From: JBMOUD01 sp049319665
GTDB taxonomy: Bacteria > Pseudomonadota > Gammaproteobacteria > Enterobacterales > Enterobacteriaceae
Assembly: GCF_049319665.1 (NCBI RefSeq)
Contig: NZ_JBMOUD010000001.1
Location: 62,001 to 126,000 of the forward strand
DNA: 64,000 bases
Direction: 5' to 3'
The position numbers were made by a program, and so were the translations under genes. Of the stretch, positions 50,309 to 60,624 are shown piece after piece. How positions within the stretch are numbered: the stretch's first letter is position 1; every line of letters starts with the position of its first letter. Below the pieces are notes generated by a model. It saw only the letters and a program-made list of their open reading frames with translations. It searched no databases and had not been told where the DNA came from.

Positions 50309-52957
50309 ATGAGCGATCTTGCCAGAGAAATCACACCGATTAACATCGAAGAAGAGCTGAAAAACTCTTACCTGGATTACGCCATGTCCGTTATCGTCGG
50401 GCGTGCGCTGCCAGATGTTCGCGATGGTTTGAAACCGGTGCACCGGCGCGTGCTTTACGCCATGAACGTTCTGGGTAATGACTGGAATAAAGCCTATAAA
50501 AAATCCGCCCGTGTGGTCGGTGACGTTATCGGTAAATATCACCCACATGGTGATACCGCGGTCTACGACACCATTGTTCGTATGGCTCAACCGTTCTCAC
50601 TACGCTATATGCTGGTGGATGGACAGGGTAACTTCGGTTCAGTAGATGGCGACTCCGCTGCTGCGATGCGTTATACCGAAATCCGCATGTCCAAAATTGC
50701 CCACGAATTGCTGGCCGATCTGGAAAAAGAAACGGTAGATTTCGTACCGAACTACGACGGTACAGAGCAAATTCCTGCGGTGATGCCGACGCGCATTCCT
50801 AACCTGTTGGTTAATGGTGCTTCCGGTATCGCAGTTGGTATGGCTACCAACATTCCGCCGCATAACCTGACTGAGGTTATCAACGGCTGTCTGGCTTATA
50901 TCGCCGATGAAAACATCAGCGTTGAAGGGCTGATGGAACATATCCCAGGCCCTGACTTCCCAACTGCCGGCATTATCAATGGCCGCCGCGGAATTGAAGA
51001 TGCTTATCGCACTGGTCGCGGTAAGATCTACATCCGTGCTCGTGCTGAAGTGGAAGCTGACGCGAAAACAGGCCGTGAAACTATCATTGTTCACGAGATC
51101 CCTTATCAGGTGAACAAAGCGCGCTTGATCGAGAAAATCGCTGAGCTGGTTAAAGAAAAACGTGTTGAGGGTATCAGTGCGCTGCGCGACGAGTCTGATA
51201 AAGACGGGATGCGTATCGTTATTGAGATTAAACGTGATGCAGTCGGCGAAGTGGTACTGAACAATCTGTACTCACTGACCCAGTTGCAGACCTCTTTTGG
51301 TATCAACATGGTGGCATTGCACCAAGGGCAGCCGAAAATCCTCGGTCTGAAAGAGATTCTTTCTGCCTTTGTCCGCCACCGTCGCGAAGTTGTGACTCGT
51401 CGTACTATCTTTGAACTGCGCAAAGCGCGTGACCGTGCTCATATCCTTGAGGCATTGGCGATTGCGCTGGCAAACATCGATCCAATTATCGAATTGATTC
51501 GTGCTGCACCTACACCAGCCGAAGCAAAAGCGGGATTGATCGCGCGCTCGTGGGAGTTAGGCAACGTTGCGGCTATGCTGGCAAGTGCTGGTGATAACGC
51601 GGCACGTCCTGAATGGTTGGAGCCAGAGTTTGGTATTCATGATGGAAAATACTTCCTGACTGAACAACAGGCGCAGGCGATTCTGGATCTGCGTTTGCAG
51701 AAACTGACCGGCCTTGAGCACGAAAAACTGCTCGATGAATACAAAGAGTTGCTGACACAAATCGCAGAGTTGATGTTTATTCTGGAAAACCCAGATCGTT
51801 TGATGGAAGTCATTCGTGAAGAACTCGAAGCGATTCGTGACCAGTACAACGATGCGCGTCGTACCGAAATTACGGCTAATACTTCTGATATCAACATCGA
51901 AGACCTGATTAATCAGGAAGACGTTGTGGTGACGTTGTCGCATCAAGGCTACGTGAAATATCAGCCGCTGAGCGATTACGAAGCCCAGCGCCGCGGTGGT
52001 AAAGGTAAGTCTGCGGCACGTATAAAAGAAGAAGACTTCATTGACCGCTTGTTGGTTGCTAATACTCACGACACGATCTTGATGTTCTCAAGCCGCGGTC
52101 GTCTGTACTGGATGAAAGTCTATCAACTGCCTGAAGCCAGCCGTGGTGCGCGTGGACGTCCAATCGTCAACTTGTTGCCGCTTGAGCCGAACGAACGTAT
52201 TACCGCTATCCTTCCAGTACGTGAGTATGAAGAAGGGCGTCATGTGTTTATGGCAACCGCCAGCGGCACCGTGAAGAAAACCGCACTGACAGATTTCAGC
52301 CGTCCACGTAGCGCCGGGATTATCGCTATCAACCTCAATGAGGGTGATGAGTTGATTGGTGTTGACCTGACCGACGGTAAAGATGAAGTCATGCTGTTCT
52401 CCGCGGCGGGTAAAGTGGTGCGTTTCTCTGAAGAAGCGGTACGCTCAATGGGTCGTACAGCCACTGGTGTGCGCGGTATTCGTCTGGGCGAAGGTGATAG
52501 CGTTGTCTCGTTGATTATTCCTCGTGGCGACGGCTGTATCCTGACCGTGACGCAAAATGGCTTCGGTAAGCGTACTGAATCTGGCGAGTACCCAACCAAG
52601 TCGCGTGCGACGCAAGGGGTTATCTCGATTAAAGTCAGTGAGCGTAATGGTCCGGTAGTTGGTGCGATCCAGGTTGATGAAGCTGACCAGATCATGATGA
52701 TTACTGATGCGGGCACTCTGGTTCGTACCCGCGTATCAGAAGTCAGTACCGTGGGCCGTAATACTCAAGGTGTCACGCTTATTCGTACGTCGGAAGATGA
52801 ACATGTTGTTGGCTTACAACGCGTGGCTGAACCGGTTGAAGACGAAGAACTCGATGCCGTTGCGACTGAAGAAGGTGAACTGGAAGCTGCGCGCGCGAGT
52901 GATGCGCCAGATGAAAGCGATGCTGAAGATGATGAGCAACCTGCTGACGACGAGTAA
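50309..52957 (+). CDS. gyrA: DNA gyrase subunit A
   Basis: An 882-residue type IIA topoisomerase subunit. The N-terminal winged-helix/tower breakage-reunion domain has catalytic Tyr122 in AAAMRYTEIRM. The C-terminal beta-pinwheel shows the GyrA box QRRGGKGK (around residue 560) and the repeated blade motifs. An acidic tail (EDEELDAVATEEGELEAA..DDEQPADDE) ends the protein. The quinolone-resistance region reads HPHGDTAVYDTIV, with Thr at position 83 where E. coli has Ser, and the usual Asp87. Followed by a strong terminator. Confidence 0.97.
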   Translation: MSDLAREITPINIEEELKNSYLDYAMSVIVGRALPDVRDGLKPVHRRVLYAMNVLGNDWNKAYKKSARVVGDVIGKYHPHGDTAVYDTIVRMAQPFSLRYMLVDGQGNFGSVDGDSAAAMRYTEIRMSKIAHELLADLEKETVDFVPNYDGTEQIPAVMPTRIPNLLVNGASGIAVGMATNIPPHNLTEVINGCLAYIADENISVEGLMEHIPGPDFPTAGIINGRRGIEDAYRTGRGKIYIRARAEVEADAKTGRETIIVHEIPYQVNKARLIEKIAELVKEKRVEGISALRDESDKDGMRIVIEIKRDAVGEVVLNNLYSLTQLQTSFGINMVALHQGQPKILGLKEILSAFVRHRREVVTRRTIFELRKARDRAHILEALAIALANIDPIIELIRAAPTPAEAKAGLIARSWELGNVAAMLASAGDNAARPEWLEPEFGIHDGKYFLTEQQAQAILDLRLQKLTGLEHEKLLDEYKELLTQIAELMFILENPDRLMEVIREELEAIRDQYNDARRTEITANTSDINIEDLINQEDVVVTLSHQGYVKYQPLSDYEAQRRGGKGKSAARIKEEDFIDRLLVANTHDTILMFSSRGRLYWMKVYQLPEASRGARGRPIVNLLPLEPNERITAILPVREYEEGRHVFMATASGTVKKTALTDFSRPRSAGIIAINLNEGDELIGVDLTDGKDEVMLFSAAGKVVRFSEEAVRSMGRTATGVRGIRLGEGDSVVSLIIPRGDGCILTVTQNGFGKRTESGEYPTKSRATQGVISIKVSERNGPVVGAIQVDEADQIMMITDAGTLVRTRVSEVSTVGRNTQGVTLIRTSEDEHVVGLQRVAEPVEDEELDAVATEEGELEAARASDAPDESDAEDDEQPADDE

Positions 52958-52990
52958 TCTTCTTTAGCAGCGAGTGAATGTCGCAATCTG

Positions 52991-53026
52991 AAGGGCATAG
53001 CATATAACGTGCTATGCCCTTTGTTT
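52991..53026 (+). terminator. Rho-independent terminator of gyrA
   Basis: AAGGGCATAGCA pairs with TGCTATGCCCTT over a 7-nt loop, followed by TGTTTTGTT. Confidence 0.9.
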
Positions 53027-53124
53027 TGTTACATGGTGTAGAACTGGCTTTTTTCCGTTGATATAAGTAGTGTATCCCGATCGCCGTTGATCTCGGTCTG
53101 TCCCTGCATGGTAATGGTAACCGC

Positions 53125-55983
53125 TTGAAGTATTTAACCTCATTTAGAACAACACTGCGCATCTCCCGCTACCTGTTCCGGGTATTGGCGATTATGCTGT
53201 GGTCGCTTGGCGCGCTGCTGACCACCTTTTATGTGTTAAATATCTTCCACACCAAAGAAGCCGAAATCCGCGAAGAAGATAACCTGAATTATAGTCAGGC
53301 GCAGAGCTATATGAAAAATACCGCGGACATTGTGCGCGATATTAAATACATGGCGGAAAGACGTCTTAGCGATTCGATGAACGGTCTGGATATTATTAAC
53401 GGCGTGGTGAGCAGCAAAAATATTGAACCTAGCTACCATGCGCTATATAGCGATTCTGACTGTTCGCAGATTAATGGCAGCTATCGTAACTCTCTCAATT
53501 CTCTGGGCAGTATGATCCACTACTGGAAAAATAATTTCTCAGAAGATTATGATCTTAGACGTATTTTCTTTATTGGTGGTGAAAGTCTTTGCTTGGTAGA
53601 TTTTGGCGTCGTTCCTAACACGCTGCAGATAGAAAATGAAAACGTGCTGAAATCGATGCACGATAAAATCATGACATATCGTAACGGCAAGGATAAGGCT
53701 AGCAGTACTTATTGGGCGGTGCCTGGACCGAATAAAGAGACCGGCTATCTGTATGTTTTGACGCCTATCTATGTCGGCAACAAACTCGAAGCCCTGATGG
53801 GTATTCAGCAGGCGTTGCGTTTAGATGATCTCGTCTCAACGCCTGTTAACCACGGTAATGTTGTACTTCTCAACGAAAGCAATGAGCCGGTATTCAATTT
53901 TACGGAAAGCAATAATTTTACCCTATTGCCAAATCAATACCCGTCAGCCAAGAGTTATTTCGGTTATACCAGCGGTTATAAGCATCTCATTTATAAAAAA
54001 ATACTCCCGCCATCTTCGCTAAGTGTTGCCTATTCGCTGCCCTTCAATACGCTTATTGAGCGTTTCCGGGTTCTGATCCTCAATTCAGTACTCTTAAACA
54101 TCCTCTCTGCCTTGGTACTGTTCGTTCTGGCGTGGGCATTTGAACGCAAGATGTTTTCTCCTGCCGAAGTAAACGCCTTACGCTTGGAGGAGCACGAGCA
54201 ATTTAACCGCAAAATTGTGGCATCGGCCCCGGTAGGCATCTCGATTTTACGTATCAGTGATGGGGTAAATATCCTCAGTAACGAATTGGCACATAATTAT
54301 ATCAATATGCTGACCCATAAAGACCGTCAGCGTATTACGCGTATTATCTGTGACCAACAAACCGATCTGGTCGATATTATTACTAAAGATAATAACAACA
54401 TACAGCTAAGCTTTGTGCACTCGCGTTACCGTAATGAAGATGTGGCTATCTGCGTACTTATTGATGTGAGTGCCAGGGTAAAAATGGAAGAGTCATTACA
54501 GGATATGGCCAATGCCGCCGAGCAGGCTAGCCAATCAAAATCCATGTTCCTGGCAACGGTGAGCCATGAGTTGCGCACGCCATTATATGGAATTATCGGT
54601 AATCTGGATTTACTGCAAACCCAAGGATTACCGCAAGGAGTAGACCGTTTAGTGACGGCAATGAATAACTCCTCTGCGCTATTGCTGAAAATCATTAGCG
54701 ATATTCTCGACTTCTCTAAAATTGAATCCGAGCAATTAAAAATAGAGCCGAGTGAGTTTTCATGTCGTGAAGTGATCACCCACACAGCCGCTAACTATTT
54801 GCCGTTGGTAGTGAAGAAACGCCTTGGACTGTATTGTTTTATTGAGCACGATGTGCCGGAAATATTTAATAGCGATCCCGTGCGGTTACAGCAGGTGCTA
54901 TCCAATATTTTGAATAATGCGATTAAGTTTACCGATACAGGCTGCATTATTTTACATACGCGTACTAACGGTGATTATCTGGAATTTATGGTGCGTGATA
55001 CTGGGGTTGGCATACCGAGGCGTGAACTGACTCAACTCTTTGATCCCTTCTTCCAGGTTGGTAGCGGCGTGCAGCAACACTTCCAAGGAACAGGGCTAGG
55101 GTTGGCGATTTGTGAAAAGCTAATTAACTTGATGGATGGTGATATTGCCGTTGAGTCTGAGCCGGGGATGGGTAGTTTGTTTACGGTACGATTACCTATT
55201 TTTTCTGCCAAAAAACCAGATATGCAACCTTTGACTATCTGGCAGCATAAAACCCTGTGGTTAGGTATCCGCAACGCTTATCTGGAAAGTTATTTACAGC
55301 AATTACTGCGTCATCAAGGCGCGAAAGTGCAACGCTGGCAGCCAGATGCAGATGTTGGGCCTGAAGATGTATTGATTACCGATATTCCGTTAATCCATTA
55401 CGGTAAATTAGGCGCTCAGATTGAGTTCTCTATCGATCATATTGGTCCGCCGTTGGAAACTCGTCCTGGTTACTGGGTGCATAGCACCTCAACACCGTTA
55501 GAAATAACGCTGCTGCTCAACCGTATTTACCAGCTTGAAGATTTAGCCGCAGGTAACACGCCGGCCCTGTTAACTGATGGCGGATACTTACAAGATAACA
55601 GCGATATTTCTCTGCTGGTGGTCGACGACCATCCGATCAATCGACGCCTGTTGGCCGATCAATTAGGATCGATGGGGTATCAAGTGATCACTGCAAATGA
55701 TGGTTTAGATGCTCTGGAAGCCATCAAAGTACATGCGATTGATATTGTGCTTAGCGACGTTAACATGCCGAATCTTGACGGTTATGGACTCACCAGACGT
55801 TTGCGTGAGCTGGGTTATTCATTGCCAGTCATCGGCGTCACAGCGAATGCCTTGGCTGAACAAAAACAGCGTTGTTTAGAAGCGGGGATGGACAGTTGCC
55901 TTTCCAAACCAGTGACGTTGGAACAGTTGCGTCAGGCATTGACCTATTTTAGTAATTTGGTTCGCCGCACGCGCAGGGGATAA
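53125..55983 (+). CDS. rcsC: Hybrid sensor histidine kinase RcsC
   Basis: A 952-residue inner-membrane hybrid kinase of the Rcs envelope-stress phosphorelay. Two membrane helices (about residues 20-40 and 315-338) flank a periplasmic domain. A PAS-like region leads to the histidine-kinase core: phospho-His481 in ATVSHELRTPLYG, an N box NNAIKFTDTG, G boxes DTGVGIP and GTGLGLAI. An RcsC-type alpha/beta/loop domain precedes the receiver, whose phospho-Asp878 is in IVLSDVNMPNLDGYG. The start is TTG 53125, giving MKYLTSFRTTLR as in E. coli. It passes phosphate to RcsD and then RcsB. Convergent with rcsDB across a terminator. Confidence 0.96.
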   Translation: MKYLTSFRTTLRISRYLFRVLAIMLWSLGALLTTFYVLNIFHTKEAEIREEDNLNYSQAQSYMKNTADIVRDIKYMAERRLSDSMNGLDIINGVVSSKNIEPSYHALYSDSDCSQINGSYRNSLNSLGSMIHYWKNNFSEDYDLRRIFFIGGESLCLVDFGVVPNTLQIENENVLKSMHDKIMTYRNGKDKASSTYWAVPGPNKETGYLYVLTPIYVGNKLEALMGIQQALRLDDLVSTPVNHGNVVLLNESNEPVFNFTESNNFTLLPNQYPSAKSYFGYTSGYKHLIYKKILPPSSLSVAYSLPFNTLIERFRVLILNSVLLNILSALVLFVLAWAFERKMFSPAEVNALRLEEHEQFNRKIVASAPVGISILRISDGVNILSNELAHNYINMLTHKDRQRITRIICDQQTDLVDIITKDNNNIQLSFVHSRYRNEDVAICVLIDVSARVKMEESLQDMANAAEQASQSKSMFLATVSHELRTPLYGIIGNLDLLQTQGLPQGVDRLVTAMNNSSALLLKIISDILDFSKIESEQLKIEPSEFSCREVITHTAANYLPLVVKKRLGLYCFIEHDVPEIFNSDPVRLQQVLSNILNNAIKFTDTGCIILHTRTNGDYLEFMVRDTGVGIPRRELTQLFDPFFQVGSGVQQHFQGTGLGLAICEKLINLMDGDIAVESEPGMGSLFTVRLPIFSAKKPDMQPLTIWQHKTLWLGIRNAYLESYLQQLLRHQGAKVQRWQPDADVGPEDVLITDIPLIHYGKLGAQIEFSIDHIGPPLETRPGYWVHSTSTPLEITLLLNRIYQLEDLAAGNTPALLTDGGYLQDNSDISLLVVDDHPINRRLLADQLGSMGYQVITANDGLDALEAIKVHAIDIVLSDVNMPNLDGYGLTRRLRELGYSLPVIGVTANALAEQKQRCLEAGMDSCLSKPVTLEQLRQALTYFSNLVRRTRRG

Positions 55984-56023
55984 TGTCTCAAACGGCGTCA
56001 TGTATTGACCATCAAGACAACAA

Positions 56024-56056
56024 AAAAAGGGCACAATCAATAATTGTGCCCTTTTT
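56024..56056. terminator. Bidirectional terminator between rcsC and rcsB
   Basis: GGGCACAAT pairs with ATTGTGCCC over a 5-nt loop, with A5 before and T5 after, so it works for both convergent genes. Confidence 0.93.
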
Positions 56057-56087
56057 ACATTTCAAGGCCAATAGCCTTGAACAGGTT

Positions 56088-56732
56088 TTAGTCTGATGAT
56101 GTTGTGCTAACTGAGGAAAGGTAATTCAGCAGCGCGATATCATTTTCAACGCCCAGTTTCATCATTGCTGATTTCTTCTGGCTGCTGATAGTTTTGATAC
56201 TGCGGTTAAGTTTCTTGGCAATTTCGGTAACCAGGAAACCTTCGGCAAACAGGCGCAGAACTTCGCTCTCTTTCGGTGAAAGGCGTTTGTCGCCATAGCC
56301 GTTAGCACTGATTTTCTCTAGTAACTTAGAGACGCTTTCTGGCGTGAATTTTTTGCCTTTTTGCAGGGCAGCAAGCGCTTTTGGCAGATCGGTCGGTGCG
56401 CCTTGCTTGAGCACGATGCCCTCGATATCTAAATCCAGTACGGAGCTGAGGATTGCCGGGTTATTGTTCATGGTCAGAACAATAATTGATAGCTGAGGGA
56501 AGTGGCGCTTAATGTATTTGATAAGCGTAATGCCATCGCCGTATTTATCACCTGGCATAGACAAATCGGTAATCAGTACATGCGCGTCAAGTTTACTTAG
56601 GCTATTAATTAGTGTGGTTGAGTCTTCAAACTCACCGACGACGTTAACCCATTCAATTTGTTCAAGAGACTTCCGGATACCAAAGAGGACGATCGGATGA
56701 TCGTCGGCAATGATTACGTTCATGTTATTCAT
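56088..56732 (-). CDS. rcsB: Response regulator RcsB
   Basis: A 214-residue NarL/FixJ-type regulator, nearly identical to E. coli RcsB. Receiver domain: acidic pair at residues 10-11 (IIADDHP), phospho-Asp56 (LITDLSMPG) and Lys in VLKQGAPTD. LuxR-type helix-turn-helix: LSPKESEVLRLFAEGFLVTEIAKKLNRSIKTISSQKKSAMMKLG. ATG 56732 is 4 bp after the rcsD stop and matches the E. coli N-terminus; longer frames are not conserved. It controls capsule, motility and biofilm genes and can also be phosphorylated by acetyl phosphate from Pta-AckA. Confidence 0.97.
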   Translation of the reverse strand: MNNMNVIIADDHPIVLFGIRKSLEQIEWVNVVGEFEDSTTLINSLSKLDAHVLITDLSMPGDKYGDGITLIKYIKRHFPQLSIIVLTMNNNPAILSSVLDLDIEGIVLKQGAPTDLPKALAALQKGKKFTPESVSKLLEKISANGYGDKRLSPKESEVLRLFAEGFLVTEIAKKLNRSIKTISSQKKSAMMKLGVENDIALLNYLSSVSTTSSD

Positions 56733-56736
56733 ATGA

Positions 56737-59430
56737 TTAGCTACCTTGCTGCAGCAGTCTGGAGACAAAAGAATCGATATGATTAATGTTGTCTGAGATC
56801 ATCAGCATATTACCTTCGGCGATATGCTGTTCTAATGTTTCGCACAATTGCTTTCCTGGTGTCAGGTTCAACATGGCGAACACACCTTTAAGCCGGTGTG
56901 CAGTTTGGGAAAGCGATGTAAAATCACGACGTTGATTTTCATTATACATTTTCTCAAGATCTTCTGGAACTGTCTCGACAAACAGTGGGTAATAGTCACT
57001 GGATTTAAGCTGCTTTTTATAGCTGTCAAAATCGTCATTTTCAGTTTCAAAGGGTAAATCTTCATTGTCTGACTCGGCAAATTGCCGCTCAATCAACAGT
57101 AATGTCGCGTCTAGCAATGCGCTGCTGATATTGTAATTGGCACGAATATAATGCTTTTGCAGCTGTTGATAGCCGTTTTCATCACTGGTTAACAGCAAAG
57201 TATAACGATCGCCGTTTTGCGGGTTATCGGTTAACAGCACATCGTAATCCCTTGTTAACTGGCGTTCATCGGCAACAATGCATTGTGCGCCGTAGGCGCT
57301 CATCACACTAGTCACAATGCTGCGTACTTCATCGGACGTTATATCCAAAAGTAATGTGACATCATCCAATAGTTTTTCGTTATTCCCTTCTGGCTCTTTC
57401 GCTGCTATAGCCTGTTTAATGCGCACAGTATAACGAGTACCAATATCAATTTTGCTGTGAATTTCAAGCTGCCCGCCGAGTTTTTTGCACAGTTGATTGC
57501 ACAAGAAGAAGGTTAATCCAGAACCATGATTGAACCTGTCTACCAGTGTTTGACTCAAGAACGGGTAGTTGAGATTACTTAATTCCTCTTTGGAGATTCC
57601 ACTTCCTGTATCGGTAATGTGTATCGTCAGTTGCTCCGGGTGTGCAGCGTTTTGTTCACTGGTTAGTGTAACTTTGCCCAGTGAGGTGGCGACGACTGCA
57701 TAATTAACCAAAAGCGACAGTACCTTTTTAACCGCTTGCGCATCGCCAATAAAGCTATTTTCATGATTAACATGGAAATGATTGAGTAAAACCAAGCCTT
57801 TCTGATTAATCCTAGGCAAAGCGTCTAATAAAACCTCATCAATCAAGGCTGAAAGCGAATAGGGCTGCTGGGCTGGCTGCCAATCCTGAGTTTCCAAACG
57901 TGTTAGCATCGTGATGCTATCAATTAGCGTTAGTGCATTTTTTGACTCAAGCAATAGGCGTTTTTGCAGCACATTCTTGTCGTCAGACTCGGTCATCGTT
58001 TGTAACTGGTTTGCTAAACCATGCAATTCAAGCAGCGGTTGATTCAGTTCGATCCCCAAATTGTGTAGCAACAATTTGCGAGCCTGCAGATTTTTGTCGT
58101 ACTCACGACGAACCTGCTGCAAGGTTTTATTGACCATCGCTTCTTTATCTTGGTCATGGATCAAGAACAGATAGGTTTCTGGTGAGATCTCGCTACGCAC
58201 CATGCGGATTTCATACACTTCATTATTCACGGTTGCCTGGATCATACCGTGATGTTGCTCCGCCATATTGGCAATCTTATTCAGGCTTAAATGAGGTAAC
58301 AGCTGGTCAGCAATCTTGTTACTAACAACTACGCTATGATTACTGAAGTTGTAAACCAGCAGACCGATAGACAGGTTGGAGATAATTTCTTGCCCCAGAG
58401 CCTGCTGTGTTTGCAACTGTACAGCAATGTTTTCACTTGGACGGATATATTGGTGGCGAATAAAATAAATGCCACCCATTGCCATACCAAACAGCAGCAG
58501 ATTCACTACCACTATCCAAAAATTATTACGTGATAGATCAAGAACAAGTGAAAATAGCGGGACACGATAACTCAGACTGAGTGGCGAGTTGCTGAGCGGA
58601 ATATTGAAATAAACGGCAGTGTTATGTAGTTCAATGCTGCTGACTGCATTGGCTTCTTCCGAGTTATCCCCTTCATTAACGTTGTCGTTATTAGTATTGA
58701 GTTGGAAATCATCTCGGTTCATTGACTGTGGAACCAAATCACTCACTGGCAGATCAAAGGCGATCACCGTCGCAAGACTACCAGGGTTATTAAAGGTGGT
58801 ACGCAGTGAAAAGAAAGATTCATTAGTATTACGCGTCTTACGAAGATTGGAGTAGCTCTCTCGCTCATCTAGCGTGTTGGCCTGTTTTAACATCTCGCTG
58901 CGGCGTGCCTGGATAGCGCTGAGGAAGCTATCTTCTTTGAGACGAGAATCTTGCTGTTGCAACTGTTGAGTGGTGATGATCACCAAACTATTGTCTTGCC
59001 CATTCAGATAATACATTGAATAAGGCAGGCTTTTCGCTCCCCATTGCGCGTCGAGAAAATCAGATATTTTTAGCGTCAGGTCCAGCGTTGAATTCTCGTG
59101 AGTGCCATAAATGAGAGCGTCGGTTTTCTTCCGAGATTTAACCACCGAGAACAAGTCTTGGCGTAGACGTACTTCTTGCACGTTGGGCGGCAGTTGTGCC
59201 AGCGTTTGACCTGAAAAATTGTCGTAGATTTGATAGGTCATATAGCGATAAGTATCGATACGTGTCTGTAGACGCTCTGCCGTAGTCTGTAACGTTTTTA
59301 ACTTATCATTGAGGTATGCATTGGTATAATTATAACCATAGAGTCCAACCCCCATTGCCAGAAGTAAGATGAAGACCCAGAAAAATCGCGTGATATGACT
59401 TGATGTCAGCGACAAATATTTACTTGGCAT
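56737..59430 (-). CDS. rcsD: Phosphotransferase RcsD
   Basis: An 897-residue inner-membrane intermediate of the Rcs relay. Membrane helices at about residues 14-34 and 305-330 flank a periplasmic domain. The cytoplasmic histidine-kinase-like region has lost the phospho-His (LLLHNLGIELNQPLLEL) but keeps a GHKL-like fold (TDTGSGIS). The C-terminal HPt domain carries the transferred His845 in SQTAHRLKGVFAML. The reading frame is intact; in Y. pestis rcsD is known to be disrupted. rcsB follows after 4 bp, so the two are co-transcribed. Confidence 0.95.
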   Translation of the reverse strand: MPSKYLSLTSSHITRFFWVFILLLAMGVGLYGYNYTNAYLNDKLKTLQTTAERLQTRIDTYRYMTYQIYDNFSGQTLAQLPPNVQEVRLRQDLFSVVKSRKKTDALIYGTHENSTLDLTLKISDFLDAQWGAKSLPYSMYYLNGQDNSLVIITTQQLQQQDSRLKEDSFLSAIQARRSEMLKQANTLDERESYSNLRKTRNTNESFFSLRTTFNNPGSLATVIAFDLPVSDLVPQSMNRDDFQLNTNNDNVNEGDNSEEANAVSSIELHNTAVYFNIPLSNSPLSLSYRVPLFSLVLDLSRNNFWIVVVNLLLFGMAMGGIYFIRHQYIRPSENIAVQLQTQQALGQEIISNLSIGLLVYNFSNHSVVVSNKIADQLLPHLSLNKIANMAEQHHGMIQATVNNEVYEIRMVRSEISPETYLFLIHDQDKEAMVNKTLQQVRREYDKNLQARKLLLHNLGIELNQPLLELHGLANQLQTMTESDDKNVLQKRLLLESKNALTLIDSITMLTRLETQDWQPAQQPYSLSALIDEVLLDALPRINQKGLVLLNHFHVNHENSFIGDAQAVKKVLSLLVNYAVVATSLGKVTLTSEQNAAHPEQLTIHITDTGSGISKEELSNLNYPFLSQTLVDRFNHGSGLTFFLCNQLCKKLGGQLEIHSKIDIGTRYTVRIKQAIAAKEPEGNNEKLLDDVTLLLDITSDEVRSIVTSVMSAYGAQCIVADERQLTRDYDVLLTDNPQNGDRYTLLLTSDENGYQQLQKHYIRANYNISSALLDATLLLIERQFAESDNEDLPFETENDDFDSYKKQLKSSDYYPLFVETVPEDLEKMYNENQRRDFTSLSQTAHRLKGVFAMLNLTPGKQLCETLEQHIAEGNMLMISDNINHIDSFVSRLLQQGS

Positions 59431-59451
59431 AATGGTGGCGCATTTCCTTGG

Positions 59452-60624
59452 TTAACGGGTGACAGCCCTGGCGCTGGCAGTGACCAGCAGGAGCGAAACT
59501 GCAACACAGCATAGCGCGATGGGCAGGCTGCTTATCTGAGCAATAAAACCAATGAGTGCCGGGCCTGACAAAATACCGGCATATCCCAACGTGGTCACCG
59601 ACGCAATTGCCAGATTGGCTGGCATGGCGGTTTGATTACCTGCGGCGGTAAAGACAATCGGTACTAAATTCGATGCTCCGAATCCTACCATAATAAAACC
59701 AGCGATAAGCGCATACAGACTGTCTATGCTAACCGCCATAATCAGCCCGATAAAGGCGAGTAAACTACCAAGCAATAGCACCTTATAACGGCCTAGAGAG
59801 TTGACAATTCGGTCGCCAAATAACCGGCCTAACGTCATCGCAATAGCAAAGAGTGTATATCCCAGACCGGCCTGATGTGAATTAATCCCACGTTCATTCA
59901 TCAAAAACAAGGCGCTCCAATCGAGCATCGAGCCTTCCACCATAAACATCACAAAACACAACAATCCCAAAAAAATAACCCAGCCACGTGGCAGGACCAG
60001 CATCGGCCCATCTTGTTTATCTTTTTTATCATTCCACAAATGCTTACTCATCGTTGCCAGAGAAAGCAGGGTGAAGGCAACCACAACAAGACTGGCAATA
60101 AACGGGGAGAGTGCCAAAGAGAGCATCCCGCTGACCAGCAACGCACCTAATATGCTGCCAAGGCTGAAGAAACCATGAAAACCGGACATCATCGCGCGTC
60201 CGCTGGCTTTCTCTACGATCACCGCATGTACATTCATCGCGACATCAATCATGCCGATTGCCGCACCAAATAACAGCAAGGCTAATGCCATTCCCAGACC
60301 GCTATCCATCAAGGTTAATAACGGAAGGTCAATACATAACAATATACCGGCTAACAGAATGACGGTCTTGCAGCCGAGTTTGTTGGTCAGATATCCGGTC
60401 AGTGGCATAGAAAAAATTGAACCCGCACCAAGACACAGTAGCAACAAGCCTAATACGCCATCGTTAATGCCAAGGCGTAACTTCACGAAAGGGACCAATG
60501 GAGCCCAGGCTGACATCGCTAAGCCAGACAGTAAAAAGATAATCCGTGTCGCCCACTGCTGTGCGCGGCCCGGCGGTATTGTGCCGGGGTGTTCCATTTC
60601 TGCAAGTATCGAATTACTGGTCAT
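59452..60624 (-). CDS. MFS transporter (YbjJ-like)
   Basis: A 390-residue, 12-helix major-facilitator protein. Visible are AMSAWAPLVPFVKLRLG in helix 1, the loop motif TGYLTNKLGCK, IDVAMNVHAVIVEK, SGFHGFFSLGSILGALL, VEGSMLDWSALFL and LGRLFGDRIVNSLG. This pattern fits the YbjJ/sugar-exporter-like branch of MFS. ATG 60624 is preceded by AAGG; a longer frame starts at a TTG (60651) and is less likely. Only 21 bp separate it from rcsD on the same strand, so it may lead the rcsD-rcsB transcript. Substrate unknown. Confidence 0.85.
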   Translation of the reverse strand: MTSNSILAEMEHPGTIPPGRAQQWATRIIFLLSGLAMSAWAPLVPFVKLRLGINDGVLGLLLLCLGAGSIFSMPLTGYLTNKLGCKTVILLAGILLCIDLPLLTLMDSGLGMALALLLFGAAIGMIDVAMNVHAVIVEKASGRAMMSGFHGFFSLGSILGALLVSGMLSLALSPFIASLVVVAFTLLSLATMSKHLWNDKKDKQDGPMLVLPRGWVIFLGLLCFVMFMVEGSMLDWSALFLMNERGINSHQAGLGYTLFAIAMTLGRLFGDRIVNSLGRYKVLLLGSLLAFIGLIMAVSIDSLYALIAGFIMVGFGASNLVPIVFTAAGNQTAMPANLAIASVTTLGYAGILSGPALIGFIAQISSLPIALCCVAVSLLLVTASARAVTR

